A DNA stretch of 38,540 nucleotides from Phycisphaerales bacterium (GTDB lineage Bacteria > Planctomycetota > Phycisphaerae > Phycisphaerales > UBA1924): positions 1 through 38,540 of the forward strand of contig JAJDDG010000164.1 of the NCBI GenBank assembly GCA_029260435.1. The letters are read 5' to 3'. Made by a program: the position numbers and the translations under genes. Positions 1 through 8,900 of this stretch are shown here, in pieces (the first letter of the stretch is position 1; every line of letters begins with the position of its first letter). Under the pieces are notes generated by a model. That model did no database searches and had not been told where the DNA came from. It saw only the letters and a program-made list of their open reading frames with translations.

Positions 1-727
1 TGGCGACGGAGCCGCCCTCGATGAGCGGGGGCAGGTTCTGGGTTGCGCGCTGGGTGTTGACGAGTAGTCTCGGGAGGTGGGCGAGGAAGCCCAGCGCGAA
101 GCGGGCGATGGCGTTGTACTGCTCGGGTGAGACCTTGCCCGATTTGCAGACGAGCAGGAGGGGGCCGCGGGTTTCGATGACCCAGCCGGGTTGGGTGACC
201 ATGAAGTCCATGAGGTTTGCGTCGAAGAGGTCGTAGGCGTCTTTGCGGTCTTTGGCTTTGAGGACGAACTTCTTGGAGAAGTTCGGGTCTTCGAGGTCGA
301 TGTCGTCGAAGCCGATGGACTGGAAGAGTTTGTCACCGAAGTGCTCGTCGCGGAGGGTGATCTGCCCGAGGTCGGCGTTGATGTTGACGACGCAGCAGGT
401 GAAGAAATAGTGCTGGTAGTGGGTGCGTTTGCCGTCGGAATGGCGTATGGCGTAGTGGTGTTGGAAGAGGTTGAGGGCCGCGGGGTCCAAGCCCGGTGTT
501 GCGTCGGGGAAGGTGCGGGCGGCGTGGAACTGGGAGTAGCGGCGGAGCCCGGTGTTGAAGAGTGAGAAGGGGTAGCTGGGGTTGGGGCTTCTGGCTTCGC
601 GGTAGGCCCAGTCGTTTGCCGTCGCCCAGTTGCGCAGGGCGAGGAGGCGCGCCTGGTGGGCTTTGTGCGCGTAGACGGCGCCGATGATGACGGCGATTAC
701 GATGAGGATGATGAGGACGACTTCCAT
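1..727 (-). CDS. Membrane-anchored protein of unknown function, C-terminus cut off by window edge
   Basis: The frame opens with an ATG at 727 and runs without a stop to the left edge, so about 242 residues are visible and the C-terminus is missing. The first ~20 residues (MEVVLIILIVIAVIIGAVYA) form one hydrophobic helix followed by KAHQAR, which fits a signal anchor with the rest of the protein in the cytoplasm. The body contains NWATANDWAYREA near the start and then IGFDDIDLEDPNFSKKF and an LMDFMVTQPGWVIE segment. This pattern resembles membrane-linked proteins of unknown function of the DUF3137 type, where a GF-x-D-I-x-x-E-x-x-x-F-N/S-K/R-x-F motif recurs; that assignment is from memory of the pattern and is tentative. 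No catalytic motif is visible. An AGGAG lies about 20 bases upstream of the ATG, too far for a normal ribosome site. It is separated from the thioredoxin gene by a hairpin-rich spacer. Confidence 0.7.
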   Translation of the reverse strand, partial: MEVVLIILIVIAVIIGAVYAHKAHQARLLALRNWATANDWAYREARSPNPSYPFSLFNTGLRRYSQFHAARTFPDATPGLDPAALNLFQHHYAIRHSDGKRTHYQHYFFTCCVVNINADLGQITLRDEHFGDKLFQSIGFDDIDLEDPNFSKKFVLKAKDRKDAYDLFDANLMDFMVTQPGWVIETRGPLLLVCKSGKVSPEQYNAIARFALGFLAHLPRLLVNTQRATQNLPPLIEGGSVA

Positions 728-843
728 AGTGTTGTTGGCGCGGTACTCCTGCGGGTTTGTTGCAGGGGTACTGTACGGTGGGGCGCTGTGCGGGTCATGT
801 CGGGGATTGTGGGATCGGGGACATGCAGGCGAGAGCGCATGAA

Positions 844-869
844 AACCCCGCGTTGGTGGGCGCGGGGTT
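844..869 (-). terminator. Hairpin terminator
   Basis: A perfect 9-bp stem (AACCCCGCG 844-852 with CGCGGGGTT 861-869) with an 8-base loop. Read on the minus strand it is followed by TTTTC. It looks like a second, back-up terminator for minus-strand transcription coming from the thioredoxin gene and sits about 115 bases before the start of the next minus-strand gene. Confidence 0.5.
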
Positions 870-890
870 GGGGAGGGTTGGTTGTTGAAA

Positions 891-1243
891 CATGCTCACA
901 CTGGGAAGCGTGAGCATGCCACCCGGAGGTTGAAGAAGAGCATAGATCCGCTGCGGCGGATCGGTAGTACGGGGATGGAAGGAGGGGGGGAAGCACTGAC
1001 CCGAAGACGGGTCAGTGGCACGGGGAGAAGACCCCTCACCCGCGCCCCGACAAATCGGGGCTTGCCCTCTCCCCCGCGAGCGGGGAGAGGGAGGAAAGAG
1101 CACCGCTTGCAACATTGTTGACAAGCGGTGGCACCCGGCAGGCTCAATGAAAAACCCCGCACCGGGTTGGTGCGGGGTTGGGGGTTTCATATCAAGTTCG
1201 CTCGGACATGCTCACACGAAGAAGTGTGAGCATGCCACCCGGT
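891..1243. repeat. Array of tailed intergenic hairpins (REP-like), 515-bp gene-free spacer
   Basis: The spacer 728-1242 holds no convincing gene but is packed with perfect palindromes. They are: CATGCTCAC/GTGAGCATG (891-918); GATCCGC/GCGGATC (945-962); CACTGACCCG/CGGGTCAGTG (994-1017); CCCTCTCCCC/GGGGAGAGGG (1065-1091); CACCGCTTG/CAAGCGGTG (1101-1130); and CATGCTCACAC/GTGTGAGCATG (1207-1234). Several are followed directly by a shared tail: CCACCCGG after 918 and 1234, GCAC after 1017, GCACCCGG after 1130. The last tail abuts the stop codon of the thioredoxin gene. The CACTGACCCG and CACCGCTTG hairpins recur almost unchanged at 10101-10171. The elements look like dispersed REP-type sequences; their function is not visible from the sequence. 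Confidence 0.75.
1153..1179 (-). terminator. Intrinsic terminator of the thioredoxin-like gene
   Basis: A perfect 11-bp stem (1153-1163 with 1169-1179) and a 5-base loop, followed on the minus strand by TTTTCATTG. It lies about 65 bases past the stop codon of the TlpA-like gene and is the best candidate for its transcript end. Confidence 0.65.
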
Positions 1244-2331
1244 TACGTTGAGGACTTGGCGTCCATGTATTCGTTGAGTGCTTCGCGGAGTTGGTCGGCG
1301 AAGCCTTCGTTTTCCTGCTCGGCGAACTTGATGGCCTTCTTCTGGAGGGCGATCGCCTTATCGATATCCCCCTGGACGAAGTAGACGCGGGCGAGTGTGT
1401 CGATGATCCCGGGGTCTTTCGAATCGGTGAGTTTGTCGGCCTTGTTGGCGGCTTTCATGGCAAGGTTCAGATCCTGCACATCCTCGGAGAATTCGGTGGC
1501 GATCTCCCATGCGATGGCGTTGAGCATCTGAGCGTCGTCGGCAAAGATGTTATTGACGAGCTTGGCACCGAACTTGGCGGCCTGCGCAGGTTGGTTCAGC
1601 TCGGTGAGCAGGATTGTGTACTTATAGATCAGGGCACCGGAGAAGAAATCGGGGTAGTTTTCGTAGGCTTCGTCGATCGCGGCGATCGCGGATTCGAAGT
1701 TGTCGGCTTCGAGGTGGCGAGAGATCTCGGCACCGAATTTCGAGGCTTTTTCCTGTATTTCCATCTCGGCACGGGCGGCGTCGAGCTGCTTTGCGAAGTC
1801 TGCTTTGGCGGAGCTCAGGTCGTAGTTGCTGGCGAGAATTTTTTCCAGGGCTTCGTCCATGCCGCCCATGGGGTGGCCGACCCAGGCGATACGCCCCTTC
1901 TTGTCGATGATCATTGCGGTGGGGATACCGTGCTGATCGAGGGGCGTCATATACGTCCCGTAGGTTTTATCGTCGATGTCTGCGCAGACGTGGTAGGGCA
2001 TTTTGTCGCCCTGGTCCTTGACGAACTTTGCGGTGGGTGTCATGCGGTCGTTGGGGCGGACGGCGACGCCGATGAATGTGACGGTGTCTTTGTGCTCGTT
2101 GTGGAGTTCGGTCAGGTGGGGGATGGAGGCGACGCATGGGCCGCACCATGTTGCCCAGAAATCGAGGACGTAGACGTGGTCTTTCTCGAAGCTCTTGATG
2201 GCGTCGCCCTGGATCCATGTGACGTTGTCGAGCGTGGGGGCCTTCTCGGCGAACTTTGCGTCGTCGGCGCTGGCGAGGGGCGCTGCGATGGCAATCGCGG
2301 CGGCTGCGGCAATTGGGAAGAATCTGGTCAT
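1243..2331 (-). CDS. Secreted TlpA-like thioredoxin-fold protein with C-terminal helical repeats
   Basis: A protein of 362 residues. The ATG at 2331 is preferred over an upstream one at 2394 because GGAGGA lies 6 bases before it and because it opens directly into a signal peptide (MTRFFPIAAAAAIAIAAPLASA, cleavage near residue 22). Residues ~30-190 are a thioredoxin fold of the TlpA/AhpC type. VLDFWATWCGPC places the redox pair at Cys63 and Cys66, and a later GIPTAMIIDKKGRIAWVGHP segment carries the family's cis-proline. Such proteins reduce or isomerise disulfides of exported proteins; the substrate cannot be told here. The remaining ~170 residues are helical and tetratricopeptide-like (LARVYFVQGDIDKAIALQKK near the end), probably for protein contacts. 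No redox partner gene (DsbD/CcdA) lies nearby. It appears monocistronic, with a terminator downstream. Confidence 0.9.
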   Translation of the reverse strand: MTRFFPIAAAAAIAIAAPLASADDAKFAEKAPTLDNVTWIQGDAIKSFEKDHVYVLDFWATWCGPCVASIPHLTELHNEHKDTVTFIGVAVRPNDRMTPTAKFVKDQGDKMPYHVCADIDDKTYGTYMTPLDQHGIPTAMIIDKKGRIAWVGHPMGGMDEALEKILASNYDLSSAKADFAKQLDAARAEMEIQEKASKFGAEISRHLEADNFESAIAAIDEAYENYPDFFSGALIYKYTILLTELNQPAQAAKFGAKLVNNIFADDAQMLNAIAWEIATEFSEDVQDLNLAMKAANKADKLTDSKDPGIIDTLARVYFVQGDIDKAIALQKKAIKFAEQENEGFADQLREALNEYMDAKSST

Positions 2332-2458
2332 CGGGGGTCCTCCGTTCGTCCGGTCTTGGTTGGGGTCGGCGCGATCGCGCACCAACAGCGGCACATGGGA
2401 TTGTACGGGAGCGGCACGGATCGGCTGCAGTTGAGGTGGCGGGAGCGGGGGAGGGCAT

Positions 2459-2487
2459 AAAAAAGGGCGTTCCTTAGTTGGAACGCT
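2459..2487 (-). terminator. Intrinsic terminator of the tricorn-protease operon
   Basis: Stem GCGTTCC (2467-2473) with GGAACGC (2480-2486), loop TTAGTT, followed on the minus strand by CCTTTTTTAT. This is a textbook hairpin plus T-run about 150 bases past the stop of the downstream tricorn-like gene. Confidence 0.8.
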
Positions 2488-2555
2488 CGGTGGGGTCGTG
2501 GGTTTGGGGATTCACTCAGAATGGGCGCGCGATAAGGAGATGCAAGGAGAGGTAG

Positions 2556-2611
2556 ACCCCCTCACCCGGTCTCACTTCGTTCAACCACCCTCTCCCCCGG
2601 CGGGGAGAGGG
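2556..2611. repeat. CCCTCACCC...CCCTCTCCCC intergenic repeat
   Basis: CCCTCACCC is followed by GTCTCACTTCGTTC and a perfect CCCTCTCCCC/GGGGAGAGGG hairpin (2588-2611). The 14-base GTCTCACTTCGTTC segment recurs at 10003-10016, and the same hairpin occurs at 1065-1091. Repeats of this form occur in the intergenic DNA of many GC-rich bacteria. Confidence 0.7.
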
Positions 2612-2635
2612 GGCAGTCAGGATGCTCAGATTGGA

Positions 2636-5600
2636 TTACTTGTCGGCGTCTGGCAGGCCCATGCCTGAGCGGTCTGGGTAGTTCGGGCGCGTGGGCGGGG
2701 CGTAGGGGTTGCGCTGGAGTTCATCGAGGAGGTATTTGATCGCGGCGTCGAGTTGTGGGTCGCGGCCATTGAGCATTTTGGAGGGGTCGTCGATGACGTC
2801 GATGTCGGGGTCTACGCCGTGGCCCTCGATGCCCCATGTGCCGTTGGTTTCGTAGAAGCCGAAGTTGGGTACGGACATTGAGGTGCCGTCGATGAAGCCG
2901 GGGTTGCCGGAGAGCCCGACGAGCCCGCCCCATGTGCGTGTGCCGACGAGTGGGCCTAGCCCGGCTTGTTTGAAGAGGTAGGGGAAGAGGTCGCCGCCTG
3001 ATGCGGAGAGCGAGTTGATCATCATCGCCTTGGGGCCTTGGTGTGCATCGGAGGGGTAGCGCCAGTCGTGCCCATGCCTGCGCGCCCAGTAGGCGGTGCG
3101 GGGTCGGTCGAGCATTTCGATGAGGCGGCCCGGCAGGAAGACGAAGCCGCCGGCGTTCCAGCGGTCGTCGATGATGAGTGCGGGTTTGGTGATCTGCCCG
3201 AAGAACTGGCGGTACATGTCGTTCATGCCGCCGAAGACGACGTCGCGTACGTAGATGTAGCCGACCTGTCCGTCGGAGTTCTGGTCTACGTAGTTGCGCA
3301 TGGATTCGACCCATGCGTGGAAGCGGACAGTGGATTCGGAGGAGAGGGTTTTGACGACGATTTTGCGTGCTTCGTCGTCGATGGTTGGGTTGGTGGAGAC
3401 GGTGAGCTCGACGATCTGGTTTGCGAGTCCGATGAAGGCGGCCCACGGGTCTTTGGATGTGTCCATCGGGACACCGTTCACCGCGAGGAGGTAGTCGGCG
3501 TTGTTGACATCGACGCCGGGTTGGGAGAGCGGGCCCTTTGCGTCGGCGTCCCAGTCTGCGCCGCGGACGATGTTGTCGATGCGGTAGGCACCGTTGTCGA
3601 GGGTGAAGTCGCAGGCGAGGAGTCCGACGGAGAGGGAGGGGCCGGTGTCTGATGGGCGTGGGCGGTAGTAGGCGTGCCCGACGTTGAGTTCGGAGATCAT
3701 TTCCTGGATGACATAGGTGACGTTATCGCGGGTGGCGCAGTCGGCGAGGATTGGTTCGTAGTGCTCGCGGATGGCGGGCCAGTCGATGCCGTGCATGTTG
3801 GGATCGTAGAAGTAGTCGCGCATGACGCGCCATGCGTCGTTGAAGATCTGCGTCCACTCTTCGCGGGGGTCGATGTAGACGGTCATGGCGTTTGTGGGTA
3901 CGGCGTCTTCGAGTTTCTGGTCTGCCTTGGCGTCGGTGATGTAGTGCTTGCCTGATTTGCGGATGTCGATCTTTGAGCCGTCGGCGGAGATTGAGTAGCC
4001 CTGGATGTCGGCGGCGACGGTTTTTTCTTCGGGGTCGTCTTCTGTGGGGTCGAAGATGATGACGGCGGATTCGTCGTTGTCACGGCGGACATAGATGAGC
4101 TTGGCGTCTTCGGTGACGTTCAGGTTGAAGATAGCGCCGGCATCGACGGGGATGAGGATGGCGCGGCTTTCGAAGTCGGCGAGGTCGATGGTGATGGGGT
4201 CAACTTCTTCTTCCTCTTCTTCTTCGGCGTCTTCATCATCATCGCCCGCGTCTTCGTTTTCGTCGGTGTCATCGTCGTCCGCATCTTCATCGGCGTCTTC
4301 GTCCGAGTCGAGGTCTTCTTCGTCGGACTCGGGGAGGAGTGGGGAGGCGACGTCTTGACGTAGTGGGAAGGCGAGGATGACTTGTGAGTCTTCGTAGGCG
4401 ATGCCGGTATCGTTGGGGAGGGAGGAGAGTGTCGGTGAGAAGTTGCGGTCTGAGATTGCGTAGAGGAAGTCGCCCTCGCGGTCGAAAACGAGGTCGGCGG
4501 TGTTGAACATCGGGTGGGATGCGCGGGCGAGGTTGCCGTTGGCGAGTTCGTAGAGCCAGACGCAGGCGTTGAGGTTTGCGTCGGCGAGGGTGAGGGCGAT
4601 CCAGGCGCTGTCGTGTGACCAGAGGATGCTCGGCGCGCCGCCCCATTCGTCGGTGGCGACGGTAGTGGTTGCGCCGGAATCGAGGTTGACGATGTAGGCG
4701 TTGCCCGCGTTGTCGGTGTAGGCGAGGTGTTTGGAGTCGGGTGACCACCCGGCGTTGTTGCGGTAGCGGTCGGTGCTTGTGGTGAGTTGACGGGGTTGGG
4801 CTGAGGTGTCGGTGGGCATTACCCAGAGTTCGTACTCACCGGTTTGATCTGAGATGTAGGAGATCCACTTGGCGTCGGGGGACCATTGCGGCTGGCGCTC
4901 GGCGACTCCCGAGGTGCGGGTCAGGTTGCGGGTTGCGCCCTTTGTCGCGGGGAGGGACCAGATATCGCCCCGCGCTTCGACGGCGAGGCGCTTGCCGGTC
5001 GGGGAGAGGGAGGAGGCGCCCATGTGCTTGCTTGCGTCGATGGGTTCGGGGCGGAGGTTTGGGCGGTCACCCGGGATTGAGATTTCGATTGGTGTGGCTT
5101 TGCCGTTTGCCAGGTTGATGAGGTGGAGTTGTGAGCCGTTCTGCAGGACGATCTCGCCCTTTGCGTTTGGGCCCGGGCCCATCGCGGGGTACTTGCAGTC
5201 GTAGTCGGTGAATGAGGTGAGCTGGGCGTGTTGCTTTGATTTTGTGTTGTAGGACCAGATATTTTTGCGATGGTTTGGGCTGGCGTCGGAGAGGTAGTAG
5301 AGGGTTTTCTTGTGCCACATCGGCTGGGTGTCGGTGCCTTCCCAGTCGGTGATTTTTTCGGCGGCGTTTGTTTTCAGGTTGTAGAGCCAGATATCGGTCG
5401 CCCATCCGCCGCGGTAGCGTTTCCATGTGCGCGAGTCGCGGGTGTAGGGCGTGTAGGCGAGTGTGCGTCCGTCGGGGGAGATGGCGCCGAATGTGCCGTA
5501 GGGGACGGGGAGTTTGTCGTACATCCCGCCTGATGCGTTGATGGTGAAGAGCTGGTCGAGCCTGCGGTTGCCGGCGAGGCCCGGGGTGTGGAAGAGGAGT

Positions 5601-5971
5601 TTGTCGCCTTTGGGGGTCCAGTCGTTGAGTGTTTCGTTGCCCGGGTGGTGGGTGACGCGGTGGGCGGGGCCTCCGGCGATTGGGAGTGTGTAGAGATCGC
5701 GGTCGCCGTCGTAGTTTGCGACGAAAGCGATTGTTGAGCCGTCGGGCGAGAAGCGCGGAGCGGACTCGGCGCCGGTTGGCGTTGCGAGGGGGGTAGCCTG
5801 TCCGCCTTCGCGGGGGACGATCCAGATGTCGTTTGCGTAGACGAACGCGACGTGCGACGCGCTGACATCGGGGAAGCGGAGCATTGTTGCGTCCGGCTTG
5901 ATTGCGTTTGCGGCGTGGGCGTTTGCGGTGAGCGCTGCGGCGATGGCGCAGGCGGGTGTGATTGCTTTCAT
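2636..5971 (-). CDS. Tricorn-like S41 protease, secreted, 1111 aa
   Basis: This is the second gene of a two-gene operon, starting 24 bases after its paralog's stop. GGAG lies 12 bases before the ATG. A signal peptide (MKAITPACAIAAALTANAHA) indicates export. Residues ~30-540 are beta-propeller repeats of the WD40/TolB type (FSPDGSTIAFVANYDGDRDL; WSPDAKWISYISDQTGEYEL). An almost wholly acidic stretch follows at ~547-592. The core, PDZ and peptidase S41 regions occupy ~690-1080. By alignment with tricorn, His766 (LNVGHAYYR), Ser991 (SLSASGGDLFPY) and Glu1049 (GTWGIEGHGVDPDI) are the likely catalytic residues. The residue after the serine is Gly, where archaeal tricorn has Asp (S965-D966), and Gly765 stands where tricorn has Ser745. 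Family members degrade peptides; in planctomycetes they are exported. Its substrate is not known. The length is normal for the family. Confidence 0.92.
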   Translation of the reverse strand: MKAITPACAIAAALTANAHAANAIKPDATMLRFPDVSASHVAFVYANDIWIVPREGGQATPLATPTGAESAPRFSPDGSTIAFVANYDGDRDLYTLPIAGGPAHRVTHHPGNETLNDWTPKGDKLLFHTPGLAGNRRLDQLFTINASGGMYDKLPVPYGTFGAISPDGRTLAYTPYTRDSRTWKRYRGGWATDIWLYNLKTNAAEKITDWEGTDTQPMWHKKTLYYLSDASPNHRKNIWSYNTKSKQHAQLTSFTDYDCKYPAMGPGPNAKGEIVLQNGSQLHLINLANGKATPIEISIPGDRPNLRPEPIDASKHMGASSLSPTGKRLAVEARGDIWSLPATKGATRNLTRTSGVAERQPQWSPDAKWISYISDQTGEYELWVMPTDTSAQPRQLTTSTDRYRNNAGWSPDSKHLAYTDNAGNAYIVNLDSGATTTVATDEWGGAPSILWSHDSAWIALTLADANLNACVWLYELANGNLARASHPMFNTADLVFDREGDFLYAISDRNFSPTLSSLPNDTGIAYEDSQVILAFPLRQDVASPLLPESDEEDLDSDEDADEDADDDDTDENEDAGDDDEDAEEEEEEEVDPITIDLADFESRAILIPVDAGAIFNLNVTEDAKLIYVRRDNDESAVIIFDPTEDDPEEKTVAADIQGYSISADGSKIDIRKSGKHYITDAKADQKLEDAVPTNAMTVYIDPREEWTQIFNDAWRVMRDYFYDPNMHGIDWPAIREHYEPILADCATRDNVTYVIQEMISELNVGHAYYRPRPSDTGPSLSVGLLACDFTLDNGAYRIDNIVRGADWDADAKGPLSQPGVDVNNADYLLAVNGVPMDTSKDPWAAFIGLANQIVELTVSTNPTIDDEARKIVVKTLSSESTVRFHAWVESMRNYVDQNSDGQVGYIYVRDVVFGGMNDMYRQFFGQITKPALIIDDRWNAGGFVFLPGRLIEMLDRPRTAYWARRHGHDWRYPSDAHQGPKAMMINSLSASGGDLFPYLFKQAGLGPLVGTRTWGGLVGLSGNPGFIDGTSMSVPNFGFYETNGTWGIEGHGVDPDIDVIDDPSKMLNGRDPQLDAAIKYLLDELQRNPYAPPTRPNYPDRSGMGLPDADK

Positions 5972-5995
5972 GCTCTGTTCGCTCCGGTTTGTGGA

Positions 5996-8900
5996 TCAGT
6001 TGAGACGGAGGAGGAGATCATCGACTGCGGCTTTGAGCTGCGCGTCGTGGTCGGCTGCCTCGTCTTCGGGGGTTTGCGGGACGATGATGTGCGGGACGGC
6101 GCCGTGGTTTTCCATGTCGGTGTCGTCGTTGAGGTACCAGCCTCTGAATGGGAGGCGGACGAATGTGCCGTCGATGAGAGAGAAGCCCGAGGTTGAGATG
6201 ACGGAGCCGTGGGTTTCCTGGCCGACGAGTGTGCCGCGCTTGAGTGTTTTAAAGGCGTGGGAGACGATCTCGGCGTTTGAGAAGGATTTTTCGTTGCACA
6301 TCATGTTGACGGGTTTGACGTAGCGCTGGATGAATAGGCGGCCGCGCGGGTAGCCCGAGGTGTCGTCGGGTGATGCGCCGCGGGGGATAGTGTAGGCGTG
6401 GGGCTCGACGGAGAGGGAGGCGAGGACGAGGTCGGCGGTCCACCCGCCGCCGTTGTTGCGGACATCGATGATGAGTGCATCACGGCCTTCGCCCGCGGCG
6501 TAGAGGTCGCGTTCGAACTCGTAGAGGTCCTGCTGGCCCATCGCGCGGATGTGGAGGTAGCCGATGCGGCCGTCGGACCACTCGATGGCTTTGGCGGCGT
6601 TGTCGCGCTGCCACTGCTGGTAGCGGAGGGTTGTTTCGTTGCGGTAGGAGATGGGTTCGACAAAGACATGCAGGGTTGCGGGTTCGTCTGCGCCTTCGAT
6701 TGCGCGCTGGATTGTGAGGACGGTTTCCTTGCCGGTGCGGTCTTTGAGGCGTGATTCGATAGTGTCGGTGTTCGAAAAGGGTTCGAACTCGATCTCGGTG
6801 ATTGTGTCGCCCGGTTCGAGGCGCATGGAGCCTGATGCTGCGGGGCCTTCGTCGACGATGTGCGTGACCTTGAAGCCGTTTGCGACGGGAGAGGCATCGA
6901 TGGCGAGTCGGGCGTTGGAGCGTGTGTTGGGGAGGTCTTCACCCGGGGGGTAGATGCCGAGGTGCGAGGCGGAGAGTTCGCCGATGAACCATGCGCCGAT
7001 GTGTCCGAACTCGGAGCTGGTGCGCGACTGGCGGGCGAGTGCGAGGTATTTCGCGGAGAGTGCGGGCCAGTCGGTGCCCTTCATTTGCGGGTGGTAGAAG
7101 ATGTCGCCCAGGGTGCGGGCGGCTTCGGTGAACTTCTGGGAGGCCTGCTGCTGGAGGTCGATTCGGATGGTGTCGTTGATCGGGTGGGATTCGTCCGAGC
7201 CGCCATCTGGGGAGACGGTTGCGGCTTGCCCGCCTCGGACGAGGACGGCTTTGTCGCCCGTGAGGGAGATGTGCTGGACGGATGCGGAGGCGCCGAGTTC
7301 TTTGCGGTCGGTGCCGTCGTAGCTCACGGAGAAGAGGTGTGCGCCGCCGTGGTCGCCGGTGAAGATGATGCGTTCGCCTGATGGGGTGATAAGCGTGTTG
7401 TTTTCGTTGCCGGCGAGGGAGGTGACGCGCTGGAGGCGGAGGTACGCATCTTCGAGGTCCCAGATCTCGGCGAGGTTCAGGGGCTCTTCGTCCTCTTCGT
7501 CTTCTTCCTCGGCGTCTTCGTCGTCGTCGCCTTCATCGTCGGCGGCGTCTTCGGCATCGGATTCATCTTCTTCGTCTGCCTCGTCTTCATCTTTCGCTTC
7601 GAGGGGTTTGCGTTTCTTGGCGGCGGATGCGGCGTCTTTGAAATACTGCTTGAGATCGGTATCGGTGAGGCCTTCGAGGTCTTTATCGAGGTAGACGAGC
7701 CAGACGTCATTTTGGTCGTTGATGCGGTCGGACTCGAAGGCGAGGATGCGGCCGTCCGCAGAGAAGGAGGGTGTGCCGTCGTAGTCTGGGTGCTTTGAGA
7801 TATTGACGGGGGGCCAGGCGTGATCGATTGGTTCGATCCAGACATCTGTGTTGAAGTTCAGGTTGTCTGAGTCGTAGGCGATGTGCTTGGAATCGGGCGC
7901 CCAGGTGAATGTGTTCCATGGGTACCAATGCTCGCGGAAGGTTTCGAGGGTGTTGTCTTCGAGGTTGAGGAGCATGATGGAACCGCGCTCGCGGAAGAAG
8001 GCGAGCAGTTCGCCGTTTGGCGATGGTTGGAGGGCGCGGTCGTTGTGGTCGGAGATGAGGAGGGGCTCGACGGTGAACTTGATGGCGTCGTGCCAGCGGG
8101 AGGCGGGTGCGTCTTCGTCTGACTCGTCGGTGTCGGAGTCGTCGTCGTTGTCTGCGGGCGGGTCGCCGGTGCGTTCGGCGGAGAAGCTGCCGGAGATTGA
8201 GGCGTCGTCTGAGGACCAGGATCCGCTCATGGATTCGTCGGTGATGGTTGCGGAGACGGAGATTGTGCCTCCTTGGGCGTCGGCGGTGGAGAATGAGAGT
8301 GCGCCGTCGTCCCACTTGATGGAGGAGATGTCGTTGCTTTCGCCGGCTGCGGTGACGGAACCGGAGAAGGAATCGTCGGCGAAAGCGCGGATCGTCAGGG
8401 TGAAGGGGACACCGTCGGGCGGGAACTGCCCTGCTGGGCCGGTGTATGTTCCCGACCAGATTCCGGCGAGCGGGTGGTCGATTGATTCGGCGGATTCATC
8501 GTCTTCTGTGTCGTCTTCGTCGTCGTCATCGGATGCACCGTTGGCGAGTGGGTTGAGTGTTTCGCCGGTGGTTTCCTCGAACTGTTCGATGATCTCGGAT
8601 CGTGTGAGTTGGACGGTTGCGGCGTAGATATCGCTTACGCCTGATTCGTCGGAGCAGAAGTACAGCGTGGTGTTGTCGGGCGACCATGCGATGGAGTGTT
8701 CGTGCGCTTCGCCCTCGGTGATGCGGCGGGTGGGGGAGTCTTCGTCGGTGTTGCGGACGTAGACGTTGCCGTAGGCGATGTACGCCATGACCTGCCCGTC
8801 TGGTGAGAGGGCGGCTTGGGAGACATCGGAGGAGATGGATTTGAGTGTGAAGTCGTCGCCCTCGTCGGCGGAGGCGGAGATTGTGAGTGGGGTCGGCAGT

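Larger units (their letters stand above)
2332..2635. other. Gene-free spacer, 304 bp
   Basis: No gene is visible. The part next to 2331 must carry the promoter of the thioredoxin gene, but no clear -35/-10 pair stands out. The middle holds the terminator of the tricorn operon (2459-2487). The part next to 2635 holds a CCCTCACCC/CCCTCTCCCC repeat (2556-2611). Confidence 0.6.

Noticed and set aside
882-1121. Small open frames within the hairpin array
   Set aside because: They run through palindromes, lack ribosome sites and give compositionally odd peptides with no recognisable feature.
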